From contig CAJTRM010000015.1 of NCBI GenBank assembly GCA_910578865.1, positions 13,059 through 77,058 of the forward strand: a stretch of 64,000 nt of DNA, read 5' to 3'. Within the stretch, counting starts at the first letter, position 1; each line of letters opens with the position of its first letter. Shown piece after piece: positions 16,022 through 24,175 of the stretch. Source of the stretch: an uncultured Dorea sp. GTDB lineage: Bacteria; Bacillota_A; Clostridia; Lachnospirales; Lachnospiraceae. A program made the translations under genes and the position numbers. The notes under the pieces were generated by a model, which made no database searches, had not been told where the DNA came from, and saw only the letters and a list, made by a program, of their open reading frames with translations.

Positions 16022-17527
16022 ATGCAAGGCTTTACAGTCATTGATTTAGTGATTTTAATTGTATATCTGGCGGCGGTATTGTTTGCCGGCCTTCATTTCG
16101 CAAAGAAGGAAATGAAAGGGAAAGAGTATTTTAAAGGAGACGGAACCGTGCCGTGGTGGGTGACCTCCGTATCCATATTTGCAACCTTATTAAGCCCCAT
16201 ATCCTTCCTGTCCCTGGCAGGGAATTCTTATGCAGGGACGTGGATCATGTGGTTTGCCCAGCTTGGTATGCTGCTGGCTATTCCGCTGACGATCCGGTTC
16301 TTCCTGCCGATCTACAGTAAACTGGATATCGATACTGCATACCATTATCTGGAGCTGAGATTCGGAAGCAAGGGGCTTCGGGTGCTGGGAGCTGTGATGT
16401 TCATTATATACCAGGTGGGTCGGATGTCTATCATTATGTACCTGCCGTGTATGGTGCTGGGCAGCCTTACGGGTATTAGTGTAAATCTGCTGATTATCAT
16501 CATGGGCGTGATTGCCATCATCTATTCTTATACGGGCGGATTGAAATCCGTGCTGTGGACAGATTTTATTCAGGGATCGGTCTTATTGATCGGCGTCACT
16601 TTCGCGCTTGTGTTTCTGCTTGTACACATTGACGGCGGTGCAGGGGCAGTTATAAAGGCGCTGACGGAAGAAGGGAAATTCCTGGCGGCAGACCAGCCTG
16701 TTTTTGACATTAATATTCTGAAAGACAGTGTCTTTATTATGATCGTAGGCGCCGGCTTTAATACGATGGGTTCTTATGTTTCCAGCCAGGACATCGTACA
16801 GCGCTTTACTACGACTACTGATACAAAAAAATTGAATAAGATGATGCTCACCAATGGTGCGCTGTCCATCTTTATTGCAACCGTATTTTATCTGATCGGT
16901 ACCGGATTGTACGTGTTCTACCAGCAGAATGCACTTCCTCCGGCAGCGGCGCAGGATCAGATCTTTGCATCCTACATTGCGTTTGAGCTTCCGGTAGGTA
17001 TCACAGGCCTCCTGCTGGCAGCCATCTATGCGGCGTCTCAGTCCACTCTGTCCACGGGGCTTAACTCTGTAGCGGCAAGCTGGACGCTGGATATTCAGGC
17101 GCGTCTGTCAAAGAAGGAATTAAGCTTTGAAAAACAGACGAAAATCGGCCAGTACGTGTCTCTGATCGTAGGCATTTTCTCGATTGTCGTATCTATGGTC
17201 CTGGCAAACGGAGGAGTCAAATCTGCATACGAATGGTTTAACGGATTCATGGGGCTGGTGCTGGGTATTCTGATCGGGACATTTATCCTGGGAGCGTTTA
17301 CAAAAGTTGCAAATACGTTCGGCGCGGCGCTGGCATTTATTGCCGCATCTGCAGTGATGGTGGGAATTAAGTATTTTACTCCGGCAGGGGCGGTTTCTAT
17401 CTGGTCGTATTCTCTGATCTCTATTGCGGTGTCTCTTGTGGTGGGTATTCCGGCAAGCATCATCTGGAGAAAGGTGAAAAATGATACATCGGAACCTGCA
17501 CTGAATACAACCGTGTACAGTAAATAA
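16022..17527 (+). CDS. Sodium:solute symporter (SSS family), probable sialic acid transporter
   Basis: The 501-residue polytopic protein has about 13 membrane helices, typical of the SSS/SLC5 fold. The conserved early region carries GDGTVPWWVTSVSIFATLLSPI, and Gln/Ser residues at the canonical sodium sites are plausible (SQSTLSTGLNSVAASW). It lies between nanA and yhcH in the same direction with a GAGGAGAG ribosome site. I infer that it imports free N-acetylneuraminate, or an anhydro or related form, with Na+. The substrate assignment rests on context. Confidence 0.88.
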   Translation: MQGFTVIDLVILIVYLAAVLFAGLHFAKKEMKGKEYFKGDGTVPWWVTSVSIFATLLSPISFLSLAGNSYAGTWIMWFAQLGMLLAIPLTIRFFLPIYSKLDIDTAYHYLELRFGSKGLRVLGAVMFIIYQVGRMSIIMYLPCMVLGSLTGISVNLLIIIMGVIAIIYSYTGGLKSVLWTDFIQGSVLLIGVTFALVFLLVHIDGGAGAVIKALTEEGKFLAADQPVFDINILKDSVFIMIVGAGFNTMGSYVSSQDIVQRFTTTTDTKKLNKMMLTNGALSIFIATVFYLIGTGLYVFYQQNALPPAAAQDQIFASYIAFELPVGITGLLLAAIYAASQSTLSTGLNSVAASWTLDIQARLSKKELSFEKQTKIGQYVSLIVGIFSIVVSMVLANGGVKSAYEWFNGFMGLVLGILIGTFILGAFTKVANTFGAALAFIAASAVMVGIKYFTPAGAVSIWSYSLISIAVSLVVGIPASIIWRKVKNDTSEPALNTTVYSK

Positions 17528-17567
17528 TCGTGGGGAACATATCTTGTGAGATGGAAAGGAGAGCGGC

Positions 17568-18017
17568 ATGATCTTTGGAAATATAAGGAGTCTTGAGGAG
17601 TACCTGTTTCTTGAGGGGGCGGTAAAAAGGTGCTTTGAATATGCGGGTGCACATGATCTTTCCGTTTATGAAACAGGGAGGCATGACATTGACGGAGACC
17701 GTCTGTTTGTCAATATCGTGGAATATGAGACGGTGGGGGCGGATGAGCGGTTCTGGGAGGCACACAGAGCGTATCTGGATGTGCACCTGATGCTTGTCGG
17801 TGAGGAGCAGATTGACTTGAATTTTATTCAGAACATGGATGTGAAGCCATTCATCCGGCAGGATGATTTCCTTCCGATGGACGGGGAGAAAAACAGCTCC
17901 GTCATATTGAGGGAAGGCGATTTCCTTATCTGTTATCCCAGTGACGGTCATCGGACGGCCGTTGCGGTGGATAGATCGGAGAAAATAAAAAAGGCAATTT
18001 TTAAAGTGCGTATATAA
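17568..18017 (+). CDS. YhcH/YjgK/YiaL (DUF386) family protein
   Basis: The 149-residue protein belongs to the YhcH/EbgC beta-sandwich family. The metal-binding region is visible as FWEAHRAYLDVHLMLVGEE, with further conserved D and H residues in CYPSDGHR. Members are repeatedly found in sialic-acid operons. Proposed roles include sugar anomerisation or mutarotation. Spacing to the symporter is 40 bp and it has AAGGAGAG before the ATG. It probably assists handling of sialic acid or ManNAc anomers. Confidence 0.88.
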   Translation: MIFGNIRSLEEYLFLEGAVKRCFEYAGAHDLSVYETGRHDIDGDRLFVNIVEYETVGADERFWEAHRAYLDVHLMLVGEEQIDLNFIQNMDVKPFIRQDDFLPMDGEKNSSVILREGDFLICYPSDGHRTAVAVDRSEKIKKAIFKVRI

Positions 18018-18030
18018 CGTATATAAATAA

Positions 18031-18193
18031 GTAACAGTTCAGCCTACGCCATTCGCAAAACCGCACTTACGTGCTTTCCGTTGCTTTGCAACTCTTTTTG
18101 CTCATCATCAGGCGCTCCGCTCATAGCCGGTGTAACGTGTTCATTCATGCAAGCATGATTCACACGTTACACTGGCTATGGCTGAACTGTTAC
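18031..18193. repeat. 163-bp palindromic element inside the nan operon (MITE/REP-like)
   Basis: The unit is bounded by perfect 14-bp terminal inverted repeats GTAACAGTTCAGCC (18031-18044) and its complement (18180-18193). An inner arm at 18122-18140 pairs with 18162-18180, and the CATGC/GCATG tip adds a third level. It has no open reading frame. It occupies most of the 324-bp gap between yhcH and nanK, so it must be transcribed through for nanK expression and may attenuate or stabilise the mRNA. Confidence 0.65.
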
Positions 18194-18341
18194 ATAAATA
18201 ATGAGATGCGCAACACATCAGATTGCAGAAAATACAGGAATATATTATAATAAAAGGAAAATGCCCGGGCTCGGAAGGACGAATGATACGGTACGGGCAG
18301 GAAGGGTTCCTTAAGATGCTTGAGGAGGAAGAAGAGTCATC

Positions 18342-19229
18342 ATGAAAAAGTATGTAAGCATTGACATTGGGGGCACTGCGATAAAATATGGGCTCCTGAA
18401 TGAGACGGGGGAGATCATAAGGCGGGGCAAGATGCCCACTGAGGCATATAAAGGAGGCCCTTCTATCCTGGAAAAGGCAGCGGGGATCGTGGAAGAGTTT
18501 GCAGAGACTGAAAAAATTCATGGTATCTGCATTTCTACAGCAGGTATGGTAGATACTGAAAAGGGAGAGATCATCCACGCCGCTTATTTGATTCCGCAGT
18601 ATACCGGAACACAGTTTAAGAAAATCATGGAAGAGCGTTTTCACGTCCGGTGCGAGGTGGAAAATGATGTGAACTGTGCAGGGCTTGCGGAGGCGGTGAC
18701 CGGCGTGTCAAAGGGGAGCAGCGTGTCGCTGATGCTGACTATCGGCACCGGGATCGGCGGCTGTATCATCATTGACGGGAAAGTGTTCCGGGGCTGCAGC
18801 AACAGTGCCTGCGAGGTGGGCTATATGCACATGGCAGGCAGTGACTTTCAGACGCTGGCAGCTGCCAGCATCCTTACCCGGAAGGTGGCGGAATGGAAAA
18901 ATGAGCCGGAGAGCGCCTGGAATGGCTATCACATTTTTGAAGAGGCAAAAAAGGGAGACGAGTTGTGCATCCGGGCTATTGACGAGATGGTAAATGTGCT
19001 GGGGCAGGGGATTGCCAATATCTGCTTTGTTCTGAACCCTGAAGTGGTGGTGCTTGGAGGCGGCATTATGGCACAGGAGGAATATTTAAAGGGGCGCATG
19101 GAGGAAGCTGTCGGGAGATATCTTTTTCCGGTGATCGCTTCCCACACGAGGATCGCATTTGCGAAGCACCAAAATGATGCCGGGATGCTGGGTGCATTTT
19201 ACCATTTTATGCAGAGAGACAAGGAATAG
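18342..19229 (+). CDS. nanK: ROK-family sugar kinase, probable N-acetylmannosamine kinase
   Basis: This 295-residue ROK kinase has the N-terminal phosphate motif DIGGTAIKYG, the catalytic aspartate in EVENDVNCAGLAE and the adenosine-binding region LTIGTGIGG. The HMAG sequence of the sugar site is present, but the zinc-binding CxCGxxGC motif typical of most ROK proteins is absent. The genomic position between nanA/nanE and nagA points to phosphorylation of ManNAc to ManNAc-6-P. Another hexose analogue cannot be excluded from sequence alone. Confidence 0.85.
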   Translation: MKKYVSIDIGGTAIKYGLLNETGEIIRRGKMPTEAYKGGPSILEKAAGIVEEFAETEKIHGICISTAGMVDTEKGEIIHAAYLIPQYTGTQFKKIMEERFHVRCEVENDVNCAGLAEAVTGVSKGSSVSLMLTIGTGIGGCIIIDGKVFRGCSNSACEVGYMHMAGSDFQTLAAASILTRKVAEWKNEPESAWNGYHIFEEAKKGDELCIRAIDEMVNVLGQGIANICFVLNPEVVVLGGGIMAQEEYLKGRMEEAVGRYLFPVIASHTRIAFAKHQNDAGMLGAFYHFMQRDKE

Positions 19230-19236
19230 ATGCGCA

Positions 19237-20091
19237 ATGGAATATTATGTGAAGTCCGTAGTTCCGATGATCGAATCGAACTATGATAATTTTACAAATG
19301 TGGAGAAAAATATTGCTGATTTTTTTATACAGAACCGAAAAAGAGTGGATTTTTCTGCAAAGGCGATCGCAGAGAGGCTGTATGTGTCGGAGGCGTCTCT
19401 GTCGCGCTTTGCAAAAAAATGCGGCTATCGGGGATACAGGGAGTTTGTATATCAATATGAAGAAACATTTGTAGAGAAGCAGGAATCTATGACGGGCAAT
19501 ACAAGGATGGTACTCAACGCCTATCAGGAACTGCTGAATAAAACCTACAATCTTGTGGATGAGGCGCAGGTTACAAGGATCGGGCGTTACCTGAACGTGG
19601 CAGAGAGAGTGTTTGTGTGCGGCAAGGGAAGTTCAGGACTTACTGCGAGGGAGATGGAACTGAGGTTTATGAGAATCGGCGTGGATATTGACTCGATCCA
19701 GGATACAGATCTGATGAGGATGCAGGCGGTCTTTCAGGATCGGAGAAGCCTGGTATTCGGAATCAGTATCAGCGGTGAGAAGGAGGATGTCCTGTATCTT
19801 CTGAACGAGGCGCACAAGCGCGGAGCCCGTACGGTGCTTTTGACGGCGAAGAATAAAGGCATCTTTGACGAGTTCTGCGACGAGGTGGTCCTGGTGCCGT
19901 CTCTTAGATATCTCAACCACGGAAATGTGATCTCGCCCCAGTTCCCGATTCTGGTCATGCTGGATATTATTTATTCGTATTATGTGGATCAGGACAAGTT
20001 TGCCAAAGAGATTCTCCATGATAATACACTGAGGGCGCTGGAAGAGGGAAGTAAAAAAATAAATGCTGGGAGGGCAGGATATGATTATTAA
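19237..20091 (+). CDS. RpiR/MurR-family transcriptional regulator (HTH + SIS domain)
   Basis: From the ATG at 19237, this 284-residue regulator has an N-terminal HTH_6 domain (about 1-77, with the helix-turn-helix AERLYVSEASLSRFAKKCGYRG) and a C-terminal SIS sugar-phosphate-binding domain (about 120-255, with GKGSSGLTA and ISISGEKEDV). The start 7 bp after nanK is preferred to the frame beginning at 19159 inside nanK. Members sense sugar phosphates. In nan operons they respond to ManNAc-6-P or GlcNAc-6-P. It most likely controls this operon, perhaps through the twin repeats upstream of nanE. Confidence 0.93.
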   Translation: MEYYVKSVVPMIESNYDNFTNVEKNIADFFIQNRKRVDFSAKAIAERLYVSEASLSRFAKKCGYRGYREFVYQYEETFVEKQESMTGNTRMVLNAYQELLNKTYNLVDEAQVTRIGRYLNVAERVFVCGKGSSGLTAREMELRFMRIGVDIDSIQDTDLMRMQAVFQDRRSLVFGISISGEKEDVLYLLNEAHKRGARTVLLTAKNKGIFDEFCDEVVLVPSLRYLNHGNVISPQFPILVMLDIIYSYYVDQDKFAKEILHDNTLRALEEGSKKINAGRAGYDY

Positions 20092-21253
20092 AAATGTAAA
20101 GGTGTACACGGAAGACAAGACATTTGAGGACGGAGAGATCTTGATCCAAAACGGAGTGTTTGCCAACAGCCGGGCAGCAGGTGAGGTGCAGAAGGATGAA
20201 GAGGTGATTGACGGGGAAGGATGTTATGCTGTTCCCGGTCTGATCGACATTCATTTTCACGGCTGCAAGGGCTTTGATTTTTGTGACGGGACGAAGGAGG
20301 CCATTGCCGGAATCGCCAGATATGAGGCGTCTGTGGGTGTGACTGCCATTTCGCCTGCAACGATGACGCTTCCGGTGGAAGAGCTGGAGAGGATCCTTGC
20401 GGTGGGAGCCAGGTTCCGGGAAGAGGCAGAGAAACAGGATCGGGAAGGCCATGCCGGGGAGGCAGACCTGATCGGGGTCAATATGGAAGGACCGTTTATC
20501 AGCGAGAAGAAGAAGGGAGCCCAGGATGAGCGGAATATTATTACCTGTGATGCTTCTGTCTGCCGGCGCTTTCTTGAAGCCTCAGAAGGCCTGGTCAGAT
20601 TCGTCGGAGTTGCGCCGGAGAACAGCGAAGATCCGGAAGCATTTATCAGGGAGATGAAAGATCGGGTTAATATTTCCCTTGCTCACACGAACGCAGATTA
20701 TGATACGGCCATGGCAGCGTTTGCGGCCGGTGCAAACCATGCCGTACATCTTTATAATGCTATGCCGGCATTTACTCACCGTGCGCCCGGAGTTGTAGGG
20801 GCAGTAGCCGACAGCCCGCATGTAAATGCCGAACTGATCTGTGACGGAGTGCACATTCACCCTGCGGTGGTCCGCGCAACCTTCCGGATGCTGGGAGAGG
20901 ACCGGATCATTCTGATCAGTGACAGTATGCGCGCCACCGGAATGCCGGACGGACGCTATACACTGGGAGGGCTTGATGTGGACGTGGCAGGTAACCGCGC
21001 GACACTGGTATCTAACGGTGCACTGGCCGGTTCCGCTACCAACCTGATGGATTGTCTGCGGACGGCAGTAAAGAAGATGGGGATCCCGCTCGAGACGGCG
21101 GTCGCCTGTGCAACCAGGAACCCGGCAAAGAGTCTTGGGGTGTATGATCAGTATGGCTCGATCACACCGGGGAAGAAAGGGAATGTGGTGCTGCTTGATA
21201 AGGATCTGGAGTTGAAGGCGGTTATTAAAGACGGAGCGAGACTTTCTGTATGA
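20081..21253 (+). CDS. nagA: N-acetylglucosamine-6-phosphate deacetylase
   Basis: The 390-residue amidohydrolase removes acetate from GlcNAc-6-P, the last nan-specific step before nagB (not in the window). Signatures are the metal-binding HFH (58-60) in GLIDIHFHG, the conserved glutamate in NMEGPF, the histidines in SLAHTNAD and VHLYNAM, and the catalytic aspartate in ISDSMRATG. The ATG at 20081 has GGGAGGGC upstream and overlaps the regulator stop by 11 bp, indicating coupling. Confidence 0.96.
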   Translation: MIIKNVKVYTEDKTFEDGEILIQNGVFANSRAAGEVQKDEEVIDGEGCYAVPGLIDIHFHGCKGFDFCDGTKEAIAGIARYEASVGVTAISPATMTLPVEELERILAVGARFREEAEKQDREGHAGEADLIGVNMEGPFISEKKKGAQDERNIITCDASVCRRFLEASEGLVRFVGVAPENSEDPEAFIREMKDRVNISLAHTNADYDTAMAAFAAGANHAVHLYNAMPAFTHRAPGVVGAVADSPHVNAELICDGVHIHPAVVRATFRMLGEDRIILISDSMRATGMPDGRYTLGGLDVDVAGNRATLVSNGALAGSATNLMDCLRTAVKKMGIPLETAVACATRNPAKSLGVYDQYGSITPGKKGNVVLLDKDLELKAVIKDGARLSV

Positions 21254-21379
21254 TGATATAATGAAAAGCGGGTGTCGTAAAATCATCAAAATAAGGTGGT
21301 TGAGCGATGCCTTCAATGTTAGACTACTATACCCCAATATTGTATTTGATTAAAAGATTAGCACTTTTTTTTGTGTGAA

Positions 21380-21408
21380 TTGTATGATAAAATTATAAGA
21401 GTTATGAT
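21380..21408 (+). promoter_or_regulatory. Sigma-A promoter of the ZIP transporter transcript
   Basis: TTGTAT (21380-21385) and TATGAT (21403-21408) are 17 bp apart. A transcript from about 21415 would carry a 190-nt untranslated leader. Confidence 0.6.
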
Positions 21409-21439
21409 GTATATTATATGCTTATGAAGGGCAGAGAGA

Positions 21440-21590
21440 ACTTGTAGATGAGATAATTTTGTTTCGGCGGAGTTTCGTATTTAGGGCGGGCAGGTCTTTC
21501 GTGACCGGAGTGCACCGGAGAACCGATGAAGATGTGCCTGCTTTGTTGAAATCAGAGGTTAGTTATTGCTAATTGCTGTTGACTGTCAGA
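21440..21590 (+). promoter_or_regulatory. Structured 5' leader of the ZIP metal transporter mRNA (unclassified)
   Basis: The 190-nt leader contains nested pairings: GGTC/GACC around a TTTCGT loop, GCAC-CGG with CCG...GTGC, and an outer GCAGG/CCTGC that closes the last two. It does not match a riboswitch class I recognise. A long folded leader before a metal transporter suggests metal or nucleotide-dependent control. There is no short leader peptide with convincing features. Confidence 0.35.
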
Positions 21591-21604
21591 GGAGGAATGA
21601 TGCT

Positions 21605-22381
21605 ATGATATGGAATGTTATCCGGGGAATCCTGATCCCGTTTTTGGGAACCATGTTGGGAGCGTCCTGTGTGTTGTTTATGAGAAATAAACTGAATGCC
21701 TCTGTGCAGAGGTCGTTGACGGGGTTTGCGGCCGGGGTTATGGCGGCGGCTTCTGTCTGGAGCCTTCTGATTCCTGCGATGGACCGCTCTGCGGCCATGG
21801 GGCAGTGGGCATTTGTACCTGCAGTAGTTGGATTTTGGCTGGGCATCCTGTTCTTGCTTGTTTTGGACCGGACAGTTCCGCATCTGCATATGGACAGTAA
21901 GAGTGCAGAGGGACCAAAGAGCAGTCTGCAGAGGACGACGATGCTGGTACTTGCAGTGACTCTCCACAATCTGCCGGAAGGTATGGCTGTGGTCTATGCC
22001 GGATGGATGTCCGGAGAGGCGGGGATCACTGCTATGGGCGCCCTTGCCCTTTCTCTCGGGATTGCCATACAGAATTTCCCGGAAGGAGCTATTATTTCCA
22101 TGCCTCTGAAAGCAGAAGGGGCCGGCAGAGGAAGAGCGTTTCTTTACGGTGCGTTATCTGGTGCGGTAGAGCCATTGGGTGCGGTGCTGACCATTCTGGC
22201 AGCCGGATATGTGATTCCGGTGCTGCCGTATCTTTTAAGCTTCGCTGCGGGAGCTATGATCTATGTGGTGGTAGAGGAGCTGATTCCGGAGATGTCTTCC
22301 GGACAGCATTCTAATATAGGTACCGTGTTTTTTGCCTTTGGCTTTACGGTTATGATGGCCCTGGATGTGGCCCTGGGGTAA
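21605..22381 (+). CDS. ZIP-family metal transporter (GufA/ZupT-like)
   Basis: This is a 258-residue membrane protein with about eight helices. The two metal-binding signatures of ZIP transporters are clear: HNLPEG in helix 4 and QNFPEG in helix 5, followed by a late VVEELIPE in the penultimate helix. ZIP proteins import zinc or other divalent metals into the cytoplasm. I use the ATG at 21605, which follows GAGGAGG, and not the frame start at 21566, which precedes the ribosome site. Confidence 0.92.
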   Translation: MIWNVIRGILIPFLGTMLGASCVLFMRNKLNASVQRSLTGFAAGVMAAASVWSLLIPAMDRSAAMGQWAFVPAVVGFWLGILFLLVLDRTVPHLHMDSKSAEGPKSSLQRTTMLVLAVTLHNLPEGMAVVYAGWMSGEAGITAMGALALSLGIAIQNFPEGAIISMPLKAEGAGRGRAFLYGALSGAVEPLGAVLTILAAGYVIPVLPYLLSFAAGAMIYVVVEELIPEMSSGQHSNIGTVFFAFGFTVMMALDVALG

Positions 22382-22429
22382 AGGATTCAGAGGATTTTGG
22401 AACGGAAGTTCGTGTGTAGGAGGAAGAAA

Positions 22430-23092
22430 ATGAAAAGTAAAAAAGTATTCGGTCTGATCGTTGCTGCTGTTTTAGCCGTAAGTTTATTTGCAGCAGGCTG
22501 TTCGGGAAAAGGGGATTCTGCGGAATCCGGAAGTGCCCGGGCCGGGAAGGGGCAGACAGAGAGCGGTCAGGAGGACAACGGAGGAACGGGCGGCGGTAAT
22601 CTACAACAGAGGGAGGAGTCCGGTATCCGGGCGTCGCTTCGTTCGTTTGAGGCTGCTGCGCTGGATGGCAGCAGCTTTACCCAGGAGGATATTGCCGCAA
22701 AAGACGTGACGCTCATTAATTTCTGGGCATTGACCTGTCCGCCGTGTATCCGGGAGATGCCGGAGATTGCAGCATTTGCAGATTCTCTTCCTGATAATGT
22801 CCAGGTGGTAACAGTCTGCCTGGATGGCAGTACAGATGAGGAGTATACGAAAAGCATCCTGGATGAAGCAGGTTTTCACGGGGTGACTCTGATTGCCGCC
22901 GGCGGAGATCTCATGGATGTTATTTATGAGATTCAGTACACGCCTACGACAATCCTGGTGGATAAAGACGGAAATCTTGTCGGGGATGTCATTATCGGCG
23001 GGCAGGAGGATCTGGCCGGGACCTATACAGATGCGGTAAACCGGGCGCTGAAACAGATGGGGAAGGCGGAGATGACGGATGCAGAAGGGTAA
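22430..23092 (+). CDS. TlpA/ResA-like thioredoxin-fold lipoprotein
   Basis: The 220-residue protein has a lipoprotein signal peptide (lipobox LFAAGC, lipidated C24), a low-complexity Gly/Gln/Ser linker (25-65) and a thioredoxin fold with active site CPPC (C103, C106) in FWALTCPPCIREMP. The cis-proline region is YTPTT. It would act as an extracytoplasmic thiol reductase or oxidase. The next two genes encode a tiny CXXC membrane protein and an iron-sulfur membrane protein, so electrons may pass across the membrane to it. The ATG at 22430 has TAGGAGG upstream. Confidence 0.9.
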   Translation: MKSKKVFGLIVAAVLAVSLFAAGCSGKGDSAESGSARAGKGQTESGQEDNGGTGGGNLQQREESGIRASLRSFEAAALDGSSFTQEDIAAKDVTLINFWALTCPPCIREMPEIAAFADSLPDNVQVVTVCLDGSTDEEYTKSILDEAGFHGVTLIAAGGDLMDVIYEIQYTPTTILVDKDGNLVGDVIIGGQEDLAGTYTDAVNRALKQMGKAEMTDAEG

Positions 23093-23237
23093 AGAACAAA
23101 CGGTCCGTGCGGCCGCGCGGTATGGGATTCTTGTGATATCCGTCCTTTTTATCGGGATTGGTCTTTTGAATCAGGAACATTTGGAGGTTTTACAGAAGGC
23201 GGTGAGGATATGTCTGGAATGCATCGGGATCGGGTAG
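23079..23237 (+). CDS. Small CD1871A-like CXXC membrane protein (52 aa)
   Basis: This short open frame overlaps the end of the TlpA-like gene and the start of the iron-sulfur protein gene. The product has a basic N-terminus, one hydrophobic helix (about residues 16-31) and a C-terminal ICLECIGIG with a CxxC motif. This matches what I recall of the CD1871A-type CXXC family found beside TlpA-like and 4Fe-4S membrane proteins in Clostridia. It is probably a membrane redox shuttle, but its function is undescribed to my knowledge. Confidence 0.75.
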   Translation: MQKGKEQTVRAAARYGILVISVLFIGIGLLNQEHLEVLQKAVRICLECIGIG

Positions 23238-24118
23238 GAGGAAAGAAGTTAAAAAGGATGTCCTTCCAGAGGAGTTTACAGGTGACTTCGGCGGTGCTGG
23301 TGAATGGATATATGGCCGGCTTTCGGGACGGAAGGATTTTTACGGGCAGGAGCAAAGCCCTTTGTGTTCCGGTTCTGAATTGCTATTCATGTCCGGGAGC
23401 CCTGGGAGCGTGTCCTCTGGGAGCTCTGCAGACTGCCATAGGAGCCAGGAGGCATTTCCCTTTTTATGTTCTGGGTACACTGATGCTTTTCGGGGTGATT
23501 TTGGGCCGTGCGGTATGCGGGCTTTTGTGTCCCTTCGGGCTGATACAGGATCTTCTTCATAAAATACCGGTCCCGAAATGGAAGGTGCCTTTTCGGATCG
23601 ACAGTCTTGCAAGGTATGTCAAATACATGGTACTGGTTTTGTCGGTATTTTTGATTCCGGCTATTTTTGCTGCTGATTCCGGGATCATACCTCCGTATTT
23701 CTGCAAATATATCTGCCCGGCAGGGACACTTGAGGGAGGCATTCCCCATATGGCTGCCAGTCCTTTGCTCCGGGAGCTTGCCGGGGTGTTGTTTAGCTGG
23801 AAGATGCTGGTTCTGGCGGTGATACTGGCGGCATCTATGTTCATACATCGCCCGTTTTGCCGGTATCTGTGCCCTCTGGGGGCGTTTTATTCTCTGTTCA
23901 ACCGGTTCAGCTTCTACCAGATGCACCTGGATCATCAGGCGTGCATCGGATGCAGGAGATGCGAGAGGGTCTGCCCTATGGAGGTAGAGGTGACAAGGGA
24001 TATCAATGGCCCGGAGTGTATCCGGTGCGGAAAGTGCAGGTCTGTGTGCCCGACGGAGGCCATTTCGTCGGGATTTGTTAAGAAATGCCGGAGTCTGGAG
24101 CAGTCAGATACAAAATAG
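23210..24118 (+). CDS. NapH/CcoG-like 4Fe-4S membrane protein
   Basis: The 302-residue polytopic protein contains several CxxxCP motifs inside or next to helices (CYSCPGALGACP, CGLLCPFG, CKYICPAG, CRYLCPLGAF). A C-terminal pair of ferredoxin clusters follows, CIGCRRCERVCP and CIRCGKCRSVCP. Such proteins move electrons across or along the membrane, as NapH does for periplasmic reductases. The ATG at 23210 overlaps the CXXC gene by 28 bp. With the TlpA-like lipoprotein it suggests a ferredoxin-driven reductive pathway for extracytoplasmic thiols. It lacks the usual partner CcdA. Confidence 0.88.
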   Translation: MSGMHRDRVGGKKLKRMSFQRSLQVTSAVLVNGYMAGFRDGRIFTGRSKALCVPVLNCYSCPGALGACPLGALQTAIGARRHFPFYVLGTLMLFGVILGRAVCGLLCPFGLIQDLLHKIPVPKWKVPFRIDSLARYVKYMVLVLSVFLIPAIFAADSGIIPPYFCKYICPAGTLEGGIPHMAASPLLRELAGVLFSWKMLVLAVILAASMFIHRPFCRYLCPLGAFYSLFNRFSFYQMHLDHQACIGCRRCERVCPMEVEVTRDINGPECIRCGKCRSVCPTEAISSGFVKKCRSLEQSDTK

Positions 24119-24175
24119 AGGACTGCAGGAGAGGAAACATTTGCAAAATCCTGCATCGGGAAGGGAGGAAGTGCT

